Position numbers and translations under genes: made by a program. A DNA stretch of 64,000 nt from NCBI GenBank assembly GCA_028284265.1, contig JANQRZ010000008.1:62001-126000 (forward strand). The letters are read 5' to 3'. This stretch comes from Rhodothermales bacterium (GTDB lineage: Bacteria; Bacteroidota; Rhodothermia; Rhodothermales; JANQRZ01). Positions 17,275-24,907 of this stretch are shown one piece after another. Position 1 is the stretch's first letter. The number at the start of each line of letters is the position of its first letter. Below the pieces are notes generated by a model that was given only the letters and a program-made list of their open reading frames with translations, was not told the DNA's origin and did no database searches.

Positions 17275-18180
17275 TCAGAGCGAGCGAGAATCGACCGCGT
17301 CGGCAGGCTGGAGGGCGGCGTGCAGCTTGGGGAGGGCCGCCTGCATCGCCCGCTCGCCCGCGGCGATGAGTTCGTCGGCCCGCGTAAACCCGAAGAGAAC
17401 GTTTACGTCGGCGGGAAGCGCAGGTCGGACGATCACATCAGGCTGGGACAGCTCTAGGTTGCGCGCCGTAAGCGCCGAGATCGTCACGAACCCGGCCTGC
17501 CACACGTCGCGGACGCCCGGCGGCACAAGGGGTAGCTCTAGGGCTTCGACGCGAGGCACCTCGCCGAGCTTGTTGGCCGGGAAGTGAGGCAGCACATCGA
17601 TGGCGAGCACCACCTCCGCCCCGAGGTCGCGGGCGCGGTCCACCGGGACATTATTGAGGATACCGCCGTCCACGAGCCGGTAGCGGCCCATCTCGACCGG
17701 TGCGAATATGCCGGGGAGCGACATCGTGGCCCGCATCGCAGGAACGAGCGGCCCCCTCGTGAGCACGACCTCACGTCCGGTGACGAGGTCCGAGGTGACG
17801 AGCGAGAGCGGACGTTTGAGGTCGCCGAAGGTGCTGTCCGCGCCCATCACTTCGGAGAGATACGTCTCGAAGCGCTTGCCGGAGAGTAGGGCTTGGAGCG
17901 TCGGGATGCGGTCGGCGAGGCGGAGGAGGCGGCTGCGCTGCGAGAGGCCGAGCACCTCTTGCTCGATCAGTTCCACGGGAGAGCCGGAGGCATAGGCGGC
18001 TCCGATGAGTCCGCCCATCGAGGTGCCTGCGATGACGTCGGCGTGCAGCCCCTCGCGCGCCAGCACCTTCAGGATGCCGACGTGCGCGAACCCTCGTGCG
18101 CCGCCGCCGCCAAGGGCTAGGCCGAAGAGGGGGCGGGTGGTCGCTGGTTCCATGCGAAGTGGAGGAGGTGAGTCAGGCAC
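17275..18180 (-). CDS. Patatin-like phospholipase (RssA/NTE family)
   Basis: A protein of 301 residues. The Gly-rich oxyanion loop GGGGARGFAHVG is at about 24-35, the nucleophile Ser54 is in GTSMGG, and the dyad Asp is in the DGG near residue 170 (YRLVDGGILNN). These three elements define the patatin fold, which hydrolyses acyl esters of phospholipids or lysophospholipids. It has no signal peptide and probably acts at the cytoplasmic face. An in-frame ATG at 18153 would remove nine Pro-rich residues and is equally plausible. Confidence 0.9.
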   Translation of the reverse strand: MPDSPPPLRMEPATTRPLFGLALGGGGARGFAHVGILKVLAREGLHADVIAGTSMGGLIGAAYASGSPVELIEQEVLGLSQRSRLLRLADRIPTLQALLSGKRFETYLSEVMGADSTFGDLKRPLSLVTSDLVTGREVVLTRGPLVPAMRATMSLPGIFAPVEMGRYRLVDGGILNNVPVDRARDLGAEVVLAIDVLPHFPANKLGEVPRVEALELPLVPPGVRDVWQAGFVTISALTARNLELSQPDVIVRPALPADVNVLFGFTRADELIAAGERAMQAALPKLHAALQPADAVDSRSL

Positions 18181-18225
18181 GGTGGTACGCGCCGAGAGAC
18201 GATTGGGTTTGAGGGTGTGATAAGG

Positions 18226-18951
18226 CTATGTGCTCATCAAGAACTGCAAGCCATCGCCCGGTGCCACCTCCGACGGAGCCTCCTCGCCCCGGAAGACGAG
18301 GGCGGGAGCGTGGCCGACATACGAAAGTCGGTCGCCCTCAACCCGGACCCACGTTCCTTCGGGCAGACCCGCGACGGGCATTGCCGGGTTCACCGTGCAG
18401 AACTCCGCGATGCGGTCGGAGCGGGTCTCGCCCTGATGGCCGGGCGGGTGTGCGTCGGTGTAGTGCGGGTTGATCTGGAATGGGATGAGGTTCAGCGCCT
18501 CGAAGCTCGGCGGCTCTACGATCGGCATATCGTTCGTCGTGCAGATCGTCGGGCAGGCCACGTTCGATCCTGCGCTCCAGCCGATGTAGGGCACCCCGGC
18601 TTCGACGCGGGCGCGGATGCGGGGCAGCAGCCCGCCCTCGGCCATCGACTTGAGCAAGTGAAACGTGTTGCCCCCGCCGACGGCAATCGCCTCGGCCTCG
18701 TCCACGGCGCGGCCTGCATCATCGGCGTCGTGGATCGCATCGAGTCCGTAGCCCGCCGCCTCGAACGGCGTGCGGGCGTTCGCCGCGTAGTCGTCATACG
18801 AGATGCGAATGCCTGCGTAGGGGATGAAGAGGACGCGAGAGACATCGGCCCCGAGGAAGTCGCGGAATACGTCACGGGCGTGTTCGAGGTAGCCCTGCCC
18901 GGCGTTGCGCGAGTTACTGAGCAGAAGAAGGCGGCGGTTGGAGGAAGGCAT
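18226..18951 (-). CDS. pepE: Peptidase E (alpha-aspartyl dipeptidase, family S51)
   Basis: A protein of 241 residues, close to the family norm of about 230-240. The nucleophile elbow GWSAGSN holds Ser126, VGGGNTFHLLK precedes it, and the later FQINPHYTDAH contains the His expected for the triad. The enzyme cleaves dipeptides with N-terminal aspartate and is cytoplasmic. A perfect TAGCTTTG box is found 28 nt upstream of the ATG. Confidence 0.93.
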   Translation of the reverse strand: MPSSNRRLLLLSNSRNAGQGYLEHARDVFRDFLGADVSRVLFIPYAGIRISYDDYAANARTPFEAAGYGLDAIHDADDAGRAVDEAEAIAVGGGNTFHLLKSMAEGGLLPRIRARVEAGVPYIGWSAGSNVACPTICTTNDMPIVEPPSFEALNLIPFQINPHYTDAHPPGHQGETRSDRIAEFCTVNPAMPVAGLPEGTWVRVEGDRLSYVGHAPALVFRGEEAPSEVAPGDGLQFLMST

Positions 18952-18979
18952 AGGGTGTCGGAGGTTGAAGGTCGGGAGC

Positions 18980-18987
18980 CAAAGCTA
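18980..18987 (-). promoter_or_regulatory. -7 box TAGCTTTG for pepE
   Basis: The minus strand reads TAGCTTTG, an exact match to the Bacteroidota -7 consensus TAnnTTTG, 28 nt before the pepE start. No convincing -33 TTTG is seen at the expected distance. Confidence 0.5.
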
Positions 18988-18998
18988 CGCCCCACGCC

Positions 18999-20051
18999 TC
19001 AACCCGGCTTCACCGCGTTCTGCTGGCCGACGCCGGGTAGTGTCCGAAACCGCACGGGCCGCTGGGGGATCAGCCCGGCCTCGCGCTGCCAGTCTGCGAT
19101 CTCCTCGAACGTTCGGGTGCCTGCGGCGCTCGTGAGGGCGAAGTAGAGGCCTGCGAGCGCGCCGAGTTGGTCGTCCGGTTTTCGGTCGCGCATCACCTCT
19201 TGGACGATGAGCACACCGCCGGGGCGGAGGGCACGGGCGATTCGCCGCATCAGGTCGCGGCCGGTGGCTTCGTCGAAGTGGTGCACCAATTGGCCGACGA
19301 AGACCACGTCCCATGCGCCTTCGCCGAGGTCATCGGTCAGCACGTCACCGGGCTGGTGCTCGACTCGGCCGTTGATTCCAGCGCTCGCGGCAGCTTCGGC
19401 CAAGAGCGGAGCCGCGTGGAGGACCGCTTCAGGCAGATCAAGCACGGTGGCCCGGAGGTTCGGATAGCGCGCACAGAACGCTGAGGCAAACGCGCCGTGC
19501 GATCCGCCCACGTCGAGGAGGGTGCGTGCACCTTCAGGGACCGACGTGCGGCGAATCGTCTCGGGCACGGCGAGCCGGGCGAGGGCGAGCATCCCGCGCT
19601 GGTAGAGGCCCCACTCGTCCTCGGTCATCGCCCGGTGAAAGTCCAGCGGCTCGCCCGTCACGAGGAAGTCGTCGAGGCGACTGATCCAGTCCCACTCGAT
19701 CGCCCGAAACCGGATGCTGTCTACGAGCGAGCAGGGGCTGTCGCGCAGGAGCCATTTCCGGGCGACCGGGCAAAGCACATAGCCATCGCCTTGGCGTTCC
19801 AGATACTCGGCTCCCGTGAGCGCATCGAGCAGGGCGGCGGTCGCGTCGGGGTGGGTATCGCAAGCGTGAGCGACCTCTGCCGCCGAACGAGGCCCGTCGG
19901 TGAGCGCCTCGAACACGCTGTGCTCGACGGCAGCGATCAGCGCGCGCGCCAGCAGGAGCGTCGGGTGCGTGTGGAGGAACGGCGTCGGCACGAGGCCGAG
20001 GGCGAGCGCCGCTCGCTCCGGTACGCTGTCGGGGCGCAGGCCGAACCGCAT
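18999..20051 (-). CDS. SAM-dependent O-methyltransferase (plant/fungal-type COMT-like)
   Basis: A protein of 350 residues. The N-terminal half (about 20-110) is a winged-helix dimerisation domain (SVFEALTDGPRSAAEVAHAC, YLERQGDGYVLCPVARKWL), and the C-terminal half is a Rossmann methyltransferase with LLDVGGSHGAFASAF, the acidic VLDLP, PGDVL, and VFVGQLVHHFDE. This is the layout of the O-methyltransferase family 2 (hydroxyneurosporene, acetylserotonin and related). The substrate is unknown, possibly an isoprenoid or quinone. The start is 3 nt after the stop of the upstream T9SS gene. Confidence 0.85.
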   Translation of the reverse strand: MRFGLRPDSVPERAALALGLVPTPFLHTHPTLLLARALIAAVEHSVFEALTDGPRSAAEVAHACDTHPDATAALLDALTGAEYLERQGDGYVLCPVARKWLLRDSPCSLVDSIRFRAIEWDWISRLDDFLVTGEPLDFHRAMTEDEWGLYQRGMLALARLAVPETIRRTSVPEGARTLLDVGGSHGAFASAFCARYPNLRATVLDLPEAVLHAAPLLAEAAASAGINGRVEHQPGDVLTDDLGEGAWDVVFVGQLVHHFDEATGRDLMRRIARALRPGGVLIVQEVMRDRKPDDQLGALAGLYFALTSAAGTRTFEEIADWQREAGLIPQRPVRFRTLPGVGQQNAVKPG

Positions 20052-20054
20052 CGG

Positions 20055-21779
20055 CTAGCGGGTGAGCGCGAGGGTTCGGGTGAGCGTCTGGCTTCCCGTC
20101 TCCACGCGGACGAGGTAGACACCGCTCGACAGGTCGCTGGTGGTCCAGCGCAGCGTGTGGGTCTCGGTCACCGCGAGGTCGTCGGCGAGGACCGCCACCT
20201 CGCGCCCGAGCACGTCGAACACGCGGACGGTCACGGCGTCGGGACTCGGCAGTCTGAGGTCGAGCGTCGCAACGTCCTGCACGGGGTTCGGGTAGAGCGC
20301 GAGACTGAATGCCGCATCGGGACCCGTCTCGGTGTCGGTCGCGCCGGGGTTGTCGTAGAAGAAGAGGATGTCATCGACCTCGTCGATTCCCGTCATGTCG
20401 AGGTCGCCGTCGTTGTCGCGGTCGTGGAAGACGGCGCACGAACCCGCGCCCGAGACGGAGTACGAGACGGGGGTAGCAAAGGAACCGTCGCCGAGGTTCT
20501 CGTAGAGATCGAAGTCGCTCGTCAGATAGTTGCTCGACACCATGTCGAGGTCGCCATCGCCGTCTACATCGCCGAGGTCGATGGCGACGCTGAGGCTCCC
20601 GAACCGATAGCGGGCGATGCTGCCGAACCCGCCTGCGCCATCGCCCGGTACCACGACCACGTTGAACGGACTGACGAAGGCGGCTGCCGAGGCCGCCACG
20701 TCCACATGCCCGTCGCCGTTGATATCGCCCACCGCGAGCATCCACGGGTCGGTGCCCGTCTGTACGGTGGATTCGACCGCGAGGTTGCCCTCGCCATCGC
20801 TGAGGAGCAGCACGATCTCGCCGCTGCCGTACGCCCCGATGAAGACATCGGTGAAGCCGTCGCCATTGGCATCGGCCGCCGCGCAGGCGGTTTCGCCCGC
20901 TGTACCGGTTTCCACAGGCACGGGTGCCTCGAATGTGCCGTCGCCCACACCGCGCAGGATCGTCACCGTGCCCGCCGTGCGGTTGGCCGTCACGAGGTCG
21001 CTGACGCCGTCGTTGTCAAGGTCCAGCACACACAGGCCGCGCACGCCGGTGTCGGCTTCGTAGCTCGCGCCCTCGCGGAAGCCGCCCTCGCCGTCGCCGA
21101 GCATCACGCTCACCCGGTCGTTGCCGATGTTACCGATGGCGATGTCCATCAGTCCGTCGCTGTCGAAGTCGCTGCCCTCGTTCGTGCTCGGGACCGAGCC
21201 GCCTGGGAGGTCGTGGACGACGAAATCATCGTAGCTACCGGCTCCGTCGTTGAGGAACACCCGGAGGTCGCCGGAAATCTCGTTGGGGATGGCGAGGTCG
21301 CTCCAGCCGTCGCCGTTGAGGTCGCCGCCGTAGGCTCCGTAGGACTGGATATGCCCCTCGCCCGTGCGCCGCGTCGAAAGCTGGGCCATCTCGGCGAGGC
21401 CCATCGAGGCGGGGGCTGTGCGAATCCAGAAGTTGTAGGTATAGCCTTCGAGCGCGGTCCCGCCGGAGGTCTGCACGTCGCGGGAGACCGACACCGTCAC
21501 CCACTCGCCCGCGAAGAACGGCGCGTCCGGCTCGAACCGCACCGTCGCCCCGTCCACCGTGAGCGTCCCCGTCGTCACGCCGGACCACCGACCGAAGACG
21601 CGGACGGAAGCGTCCGTGACCGTCGCGGCGTCCAGCGCCTGATCGAAGGTGATCTCGATGGGCGTGTCGGCGGCCGCCGTCAGCGTCTGAGGCGTTGGGG
21701 ACGTGCTGAGTACGCGGAGCGGCTGGGCGAGGGCGGCTACGGGCAGGCACAGGGCGAGAACGAGCACGAATCGGGTCAT
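20055..21779 (-). CDS. T9SS-exported FG-GAP (VCBS) propeller with Ig-like domain
   Basis: A protein of 574 residues. A signal peptide (MTRFVLVLALCLPVAALAQ) is followed by an SbsA-type Ig-like domain (to about 125; TPIEITFDQALDAATVTD), then seven FG-GAP units each with a calcium-binding D-x-N/D-x-D-G loop (DLNGDGWSDLA, DFDSDGLMDIA, DLDNDGVSDLV, DANGDGFTDVF, DINGDGHVDVA, DVDGDGDLDMV, DRDNDGDLDMT), and a T9SS sorting domain (LYPNPVQDVATLDL, VRVFDVLGREVAVL, SGVYLVRVETGS). Seven repeats suit a seven-bladed integrin-like propeller. It is probably a surface adhesin or binding protein. Confidence 0.9.
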   Translation of the reverse strand: MTRFVLVLALCLPVAALAQPLRVLSTSPTPQTLTAAADTPIEITFDQALDAATVTDASVRVFGRWSGVTTGTLTVDGATVRFEPDAPFFAGEWVTVSVSRDVQTSGGTALEGYTYNFWIRTAPASMGLAEMAQLSTRRTGEGHIQSYGAYGGDLNGDGWSDLAIPNEISGDLRVFLNDGAGSYDDFVVHDLPGGSVPSTNEGSDFDSDGLMDIAIGNIGNDRVSVMLGDGEGGFREGASYEADTGVRGLCVLDLDNDGVSDLVTANRTAGTVTILRGVGDGTFEAPVPVETGTAGETACAAADANGDGFTDVFIGAYGSGEIVLLLSDGEGNLAVESTVQTGTDPWMLAVGDINGDGHVDVAASAAAFVSPFNVVVVPGDGAGGFGSIARYRFGSLSVAIDLGDVDGDGDLDMVSSNYLTSDFDLYENLGDGSFATPVSYSVSGAGSCAVFHDRDNDGDLDMTGIDEVDDILFFYDNPGATDTETGPDAAFSLALYPNPVQDVATLDLRLPSPDAVTVRVFDVLGREVAVLADDLAVTETHTLRWTTSDLSSGVYLVRVETGSQTLTRTLALTR

Positions 21780-21975
21780 CGGTCCAGAGAGAAGAACGAA
21801 GGAACGGAGATTCCAGAGTATACGGCACGCCCGCCGCTGATCCGAGGCCGATGTCCATGCCCCGGCACTCGCTGATGCGTACCGGGACATGGGTGATGCG
21901 GAGCGGGCTTATACTCCTATCCATGCAAGCGGTGCTAACTTTCCCTGAATGCCAAAGTAGTTTGAGGTTTGATTG

Positions 21976-22491
21976 GTGACCAAGAGTAGACGTCAGTGGG
22001 TCAATGAGTCGCCCCATCCAGGTCTGCCCCAAGGTGTGTATCGTGAGTATCCATCTCCGGATCAACGATACATATTCCCGCATCGTAGCATGGCCGAGCT
22101 GCTCGGTATGGGGGGACCTTCCGCGGGCGAGAGTTATCTCATTGAGCAAGCCAGCAAGAGGGCTACGCAGATCCAGGCAAAGAGAACCTTCGATGTTCTC
22201 TGCTGCGAACCACCTTACTGGGTAAGTCATGAACTTGTGGCGATGCCAGTGTACAGCATTATAGAGCGCAGCTTCCGACTTCTCGCTGTAGACCTTGCAC
22301 GAGAACGGATTGGGATGCTCCCTCAAGTGCGCTTGGCGTATGCCCGTTCGATTGAGAGCAGTGGCACGGACTTTCGCGTGACTGCGTATGAGAAAACCAA
22401 CCCGAAGGCTCGTCGTCGGAGCGAGGTCGTTCTATATGTCGGAATCGACGAACTAGAGTGGAGGCGATGGGAGCCGCGTTGGGAGGGTTGA
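21976..22491 (+). CDS. Hypothetical protein, less GC-rich than its neighbours
   Basis: A protein of 171 residues from a GTG at 21976. It is basic, with no signal peptide or membrane helix; the C-terminal half (SIIERSFRLLAVDLARERIG, VVLYVGIDELEWRRWEP) has a plausible amphipathic pattern. Its base composition is visibly lower in GC than flanking genes. A longer open frame on the opposite strand (21235-22326) overlaps it and the T9SS gene but has a shadow-like composition. Unknown function; it may be an acquired singleton. Confidence 0.45.
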   Translation: MTKSRRQWVNESPHPGLPQGVYREYPSPDQRYIFPHRSMAELLGMGGPSAGESYLIEQASKRATQIQAKRTFDVLCCEPPYWVSHELVAMPVYSIIERSFRLLAVDLARERIGMLPQVRLAYARSIESSGTDFRVTAYEKTNPKARRRSEVVLYVGIDELEWRRWEPRWEG

Positions 22492-22593
22492 GATTCTCAG
22501 GCAATCGTTCCCCATATGAAAAGAAAGAAGGTTGACGGGTGGCAGTACGGCTTGGCACCGCGAGCTAGAATCTTGCGCTGGTGGGAAGGAGGG

Positions 22594-22611
22594 GAGCACA
22601 AAGTTTAGCCG
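22594..22611. repeat. 18-bp direct repeat, copy A, 3' of the DUF4870 gene
   Basis: GAGCACAAAGTTTAGCCG occurs here and, identically, at 23062-23079, flanking a single gene 468 nt apart. Possible origins are a duplicated promoter or the target-site-like flank of an inserted gene. Confidence 0.6.
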
Positions 22612-22623
22612 AAGGCCAACCGC

Positions 22624-23016
22624 CTACTTGATAAAGCGGATTGTGGCCGGGTAGCGGTACGACTCGCCGTCGCGGGCGCGCATCGCGGCGATGATGGGGA
22701 GGCCGATCATGGCGAGCAGCACGATGGGGAGCAGCACAAAGCCGATGAGCAGCGCCATCAGGACGGCCGACACAATGGCGGCAAGCGTCATGGAGAGTTG
22801 GAAGTTGACGGCCTCCTTGCCGTGCTCATCGAGGAACGGATCATCGTTGCGCTTGACGAGCCAGAAAGCGAGCGGGGCAAGCACAAAGCCGATTCCGTTT
22901 CCAATCAGGCCGATGAGGGCGCTCAGGTGGAGGAGTGCGGCTTTGGTACAGACATCGTCTGGAATCGTAGCGAACGTGGTGTCGTCGAGGTCGTGGACAT
23001 CAAGGGTGTCAGGCAT
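22624..23016 (-). CDS. DUF4870 membrane protein
   Basis: A protein of 130 residues with an N-terminal cytoplasmic stretch and three hydrophobic segments (near 30-50, 75-95 and 95-115). The spacing and the motif FLDEHGKEAVNFQLS, which is highly characteristic of DUF4870 (Tic20-like), support the family. Function unknown. The ATG at 23016 is preferred over one 41 codons upstream. An 18-bp sequence is repeated directly on both sides of the gene; the upstream copy contains TAAACTTTG on the coding strand. Confidence 0.85.
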   Translation of the reverse strand: MPDTLDVHDLDDTTFATIPDDVCTKAALLHLSALIGLIGNGIGFVLAPLAFWLVKRNDDPFLDEHGKEAVNFQLSMTLAAIVSAVLMALLIGFVLLPIVLLAMIGLPIIAAMRARDGESYRYPATIRFIK

Positions 23017-23061
23017 GGGAGCAGGGGTTAGGTGAAGAACTGTCCGGCGATACGGAAGGCT

Positions 23062-23079
23062 GAGCACAAAGTTTAGCCG
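23062..23079. repeat. 18-bp direct repeat, copy B, upstream of the DUF4870 gene
   Basis: Identical to 22594-22611. On the minus strand it contains CTAAACTTTG, which resembles a -7 element with one extra base, 46 nt before the ATG at 23016, so this copy may be the promoter. Confidence 0.55.
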
Positions 23080-23175
23080 GATCGTGTGCAACCTCGCCGT
23101 AGCCAGCGTGCGTATCATGGAGCCACTCCGCACGCCCACCTCTTCACCTCACTGACCAGCAGAGACCTTAGCATT

Positions 23176-23493
23176 ATGGCACAGACCGTCTACCACGTCG
23201 TCCCGAGCGGCGATGAATGGGCCGTCAAGAAGCAGGGTGCCGAGCAGGCATCGCGCGTGGCCGCCACGCAGAAAGAGGCGATCAACCACGCCGAAGTGTT
23301 CGCCCGCCGCCAGGCCCCGAGTCGCATCGTGATCCACCGTGAGGACGGCGCGATCTCCGAGCAGCGCTCCTTCGCGCTGACGGCCCGGCAGGAAAGCCCG
23401 TGGACCGAGATCCTCACGACCCCGCCCGTACTGACAGGCCTCGCGCTCGCCCTCGGCGTCGGCGGCCTCGTCTGGCTCCTCCGCCGCGATTAA
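23176..23493 (+). CDS. DUF2188-type small membrane-anchored protein
   Basis: A protein of 105 residues. Residues 1-62 follow the DUF2188 pattern: YHVVPSGDEWAVKKQGAEQA, then ATQKEAINHAEVFAR, then SRIVIHREDGAISEQRSF. Residues 80-100 form one hydrophobic helix ending in LLRRD, so the domain is tail-anchored on the cytoplasmic side. Function unknown. Its TAA stop overlaps the TAA of the convergent gene by sharing the tetranucleotide TTAA. Confidence 0.85.
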   Translation: MAQTVYHVVPSGDEWAVKKQGAEQASRVAATQKEAINHAEVFARRQAPSRIVIHREDGAISEQRSFALTARQESPWTEILTTPPVLTGLALALGVGGLVWLLRRD

Positions 23494-24221
23494 CTGGTCT
23501 CGGCTTGCTCAATCATCGTCTCGGCTAGCTCGTCGCCGAGGTAGCGGTCCATCGCCCAGTGCGCGGCATAGATCAGCGGCGTGATGGCGACGGCGATGAG
23601 GAACTTGTAGCCGTAGTTGAACAGCGTGATTGCCACGATCTCGCCCACAGCCAACTGCCCGGCGAAGGCGACCGTCAGCACGATGGCGGTGTCGATAAAC
23701 TGCGAGCCGAAGGTGGAGCCGGTGGCGCGCAGCCAGAGGTGCCGCCCGTCGGTCAGCCGCCGGAGCCAATGGAAGAGTGTGATGTCAGCGAGTTGCCCGA
23801 TGAGGTAGGCGACGAGGCTGCCCAAGATGACACGCCCGGACGCGCCGAAGACGGTGTTGAACGCCTCGCCCGGCACCGGCGAGATGTCCGACGTGGGGAC
23901 CGCCATCGCGATTTGCAACAGCGCGAACTCGAACACGATCATCGCCATGCCGACGAACGTGACGAAGCGGATGCCGGGCTTGCCGTAATACTCATTGAGC
24001 AGGTCCGTCACGATGAACGTGATCGGGAAGGCGATCACGCCCGCCGTCATCACGACCTCGTTGAACTCGACCCCGAGAATGGTGATCGTGAACGGGAGGT
24101 GGAATGCCGTGAAGAACTTGCTCGCCGTCGCCTCGGCGATGACGAGGGCTGTGAGGAAGACGGCGGCGCAGACAACGTAGAGTTTCTGCGGGCGACTGAG
24201 GACGTAGGCCGGGCGGTGCAT
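23490..24221 (-). CDS. Queuosine precursor transporter (YhhQ/VUT family)
   Basis: A protein of 243 residues with six to seven hydrophobic helices. Family marks are LTALVIAEATASKFF, FPITFIVTDLLNEYYGKPG and RATGSTFGSQFIDTAIVL. YhhQ-type carriers import preQ0/preQ1 for queuosine modification of tRNA. No que genes are seen nearby. The stop overlaps the convergent DUF2188 gene. Confidence 0.9.
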   Translation of the reverse strand: MHRPAYVLSRPQKLYVVCAAVFLTALVIAEATASKFFTAFHLPFTITILGVEFNEVVMTAGVIAFPITFIVTDLLNEYYGKPGIRFVTFVGMAMIVFEFALLQIAMAVPTSDISPVPGEAFNTVFGASGRVILGSLVAYLIGQLADITLFHWLRRLTDGRHLWLRATGSTFGSQFIDTAIVLTVAFAGQLAVGEIVAITLFNYGYKFLIAVAITPLIYAAHWAMDRYLGDELAETMIEQAETS

Positions 24222-24246
24222 GCGGGTCGGGAGCAGGTGGCGACGG

Positions 24247-24254
24247 GGAAGCTA
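24247..24254 (-). promoter_or_regulatory. Candidate -7 box TAGCTTCC for the queuosine transporter gene
   Basis: The minus strand reads TAGCTTCC 25 nt before the ATG at 24221. It shares the TAGCTT core with the better-matched boxes elsewhere, but the last two positions differ from the consensus. Confidence 0.3.
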
Positions 24255-24279
24255 CGCCGCAGCGACCGACGGCATAGCC

Positions 24280-24771
24280 TTACATCTCAATTGACGGGTC
24301 GCAGTTCTGTCGCCGCCGTGTGTCCGAGGTGTGGAGGATCAGCCACTCGTCTCGGGTGAACGCGAGTTGGAAGGCGTTGACGCCGCAGTGGCTGAAGGTC
24401 TCGCCGATATAGAACGCGTAGGGTACCCAGACCGTCGCCAAGTCGCCGTCGATGCGGACCTCGGGCGTGCCGAGGCGTTCATCGTAGACCTCGTCGTGCG
24501 GCTGCGCGAGAAAGGCGACGAACGCTGAGATCGGGGTCTCGCGGACTTTCACCTCGCCCTCGTTATCTGGCGCGACCGTGTAGAGGGTCGACATCGGGTG
24601 GAAAGCCGAGGCGACCATGCTTGTGTCAGCGGCGCGCATCCCGTCGAAGAGGCGCATGATGGGCTTCATGACATCGGCGTCTGCTTCGTTTGCCATCGTG
24701 TCTGACTGGGCAATGGCGAGGGGCGCGAGCAGGAGGGCAAACAGGACGAGAGTAAGCGGGCGGTGCATCAT
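24280..24771 (-). CDS. Exported NTF2-like (SnoaL/DUF4440-type) protein
   Basis: A protein of 163 residues with a signal peptide (MMHRPLTLVLFALLLAPLAIAQ). The rest has the NTF2-like order: helix MRLFDGMRAADTSMVASAFH, then TLYTVAPDNEGE, FVAFLAQPHDEV, ATVWVPYAFYIG and FQLAFTRDEWLILHTSDTR. Such proteins form cone-shaped dimers that bind small ligands or act as isomerases; the ligand here is unknown. The ATG at 24771 or at 24768 may be used. Confidence 0.75.
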   Translation of the reverse strand: MMHRPLTLVLFALLLAPLAIAQSDTMANEADADVMKPIMRLFDGMRAADTSMVASAFHPMSTLYTVAPDNEGEVKVRETPISAFVAFLAQPHDEVYDERLGTPEVRIDGDLATVWVPYAFYIGETFSHCGVNAFQLAFTRDEWLILHTSDTRRRQNCDPSIEM

Positions 24772-24907
24772 AGCGAGGTAGGGCAAGTGGATGGAGAGAT
24801 CGAAAAGTAGGGTCTCCAGCGCCGGGGCAAAACGGTGAGGTCGCCAAGCGGCCCGAGTGCTCAACCCAAGGGCTTAGGACTGTATCGATCCGGCGGTCTG
24901 CGCGCCG

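Noticed and set aside
19497-21875. 792-codon open frame on the plus strand
   Set aside because: It is antisense to the methyltransferase and the FG-GAP gene. Its composition (His/Arg/Glu/Val-rich, no domain) is that of a shadow frame in GC-rich coding DNA, while both minus-strand genes show clear families.
21235-22326. 363-codon minus-strand frame overlapping the T9SS gene start and the 21976-22491 gene
   Set aside because: It has an Arg/Pro/Gly-rich second half that is only the frame-shifted T9SS gene. The first half might be coding, but the plus-strand alternative reads more like protein.
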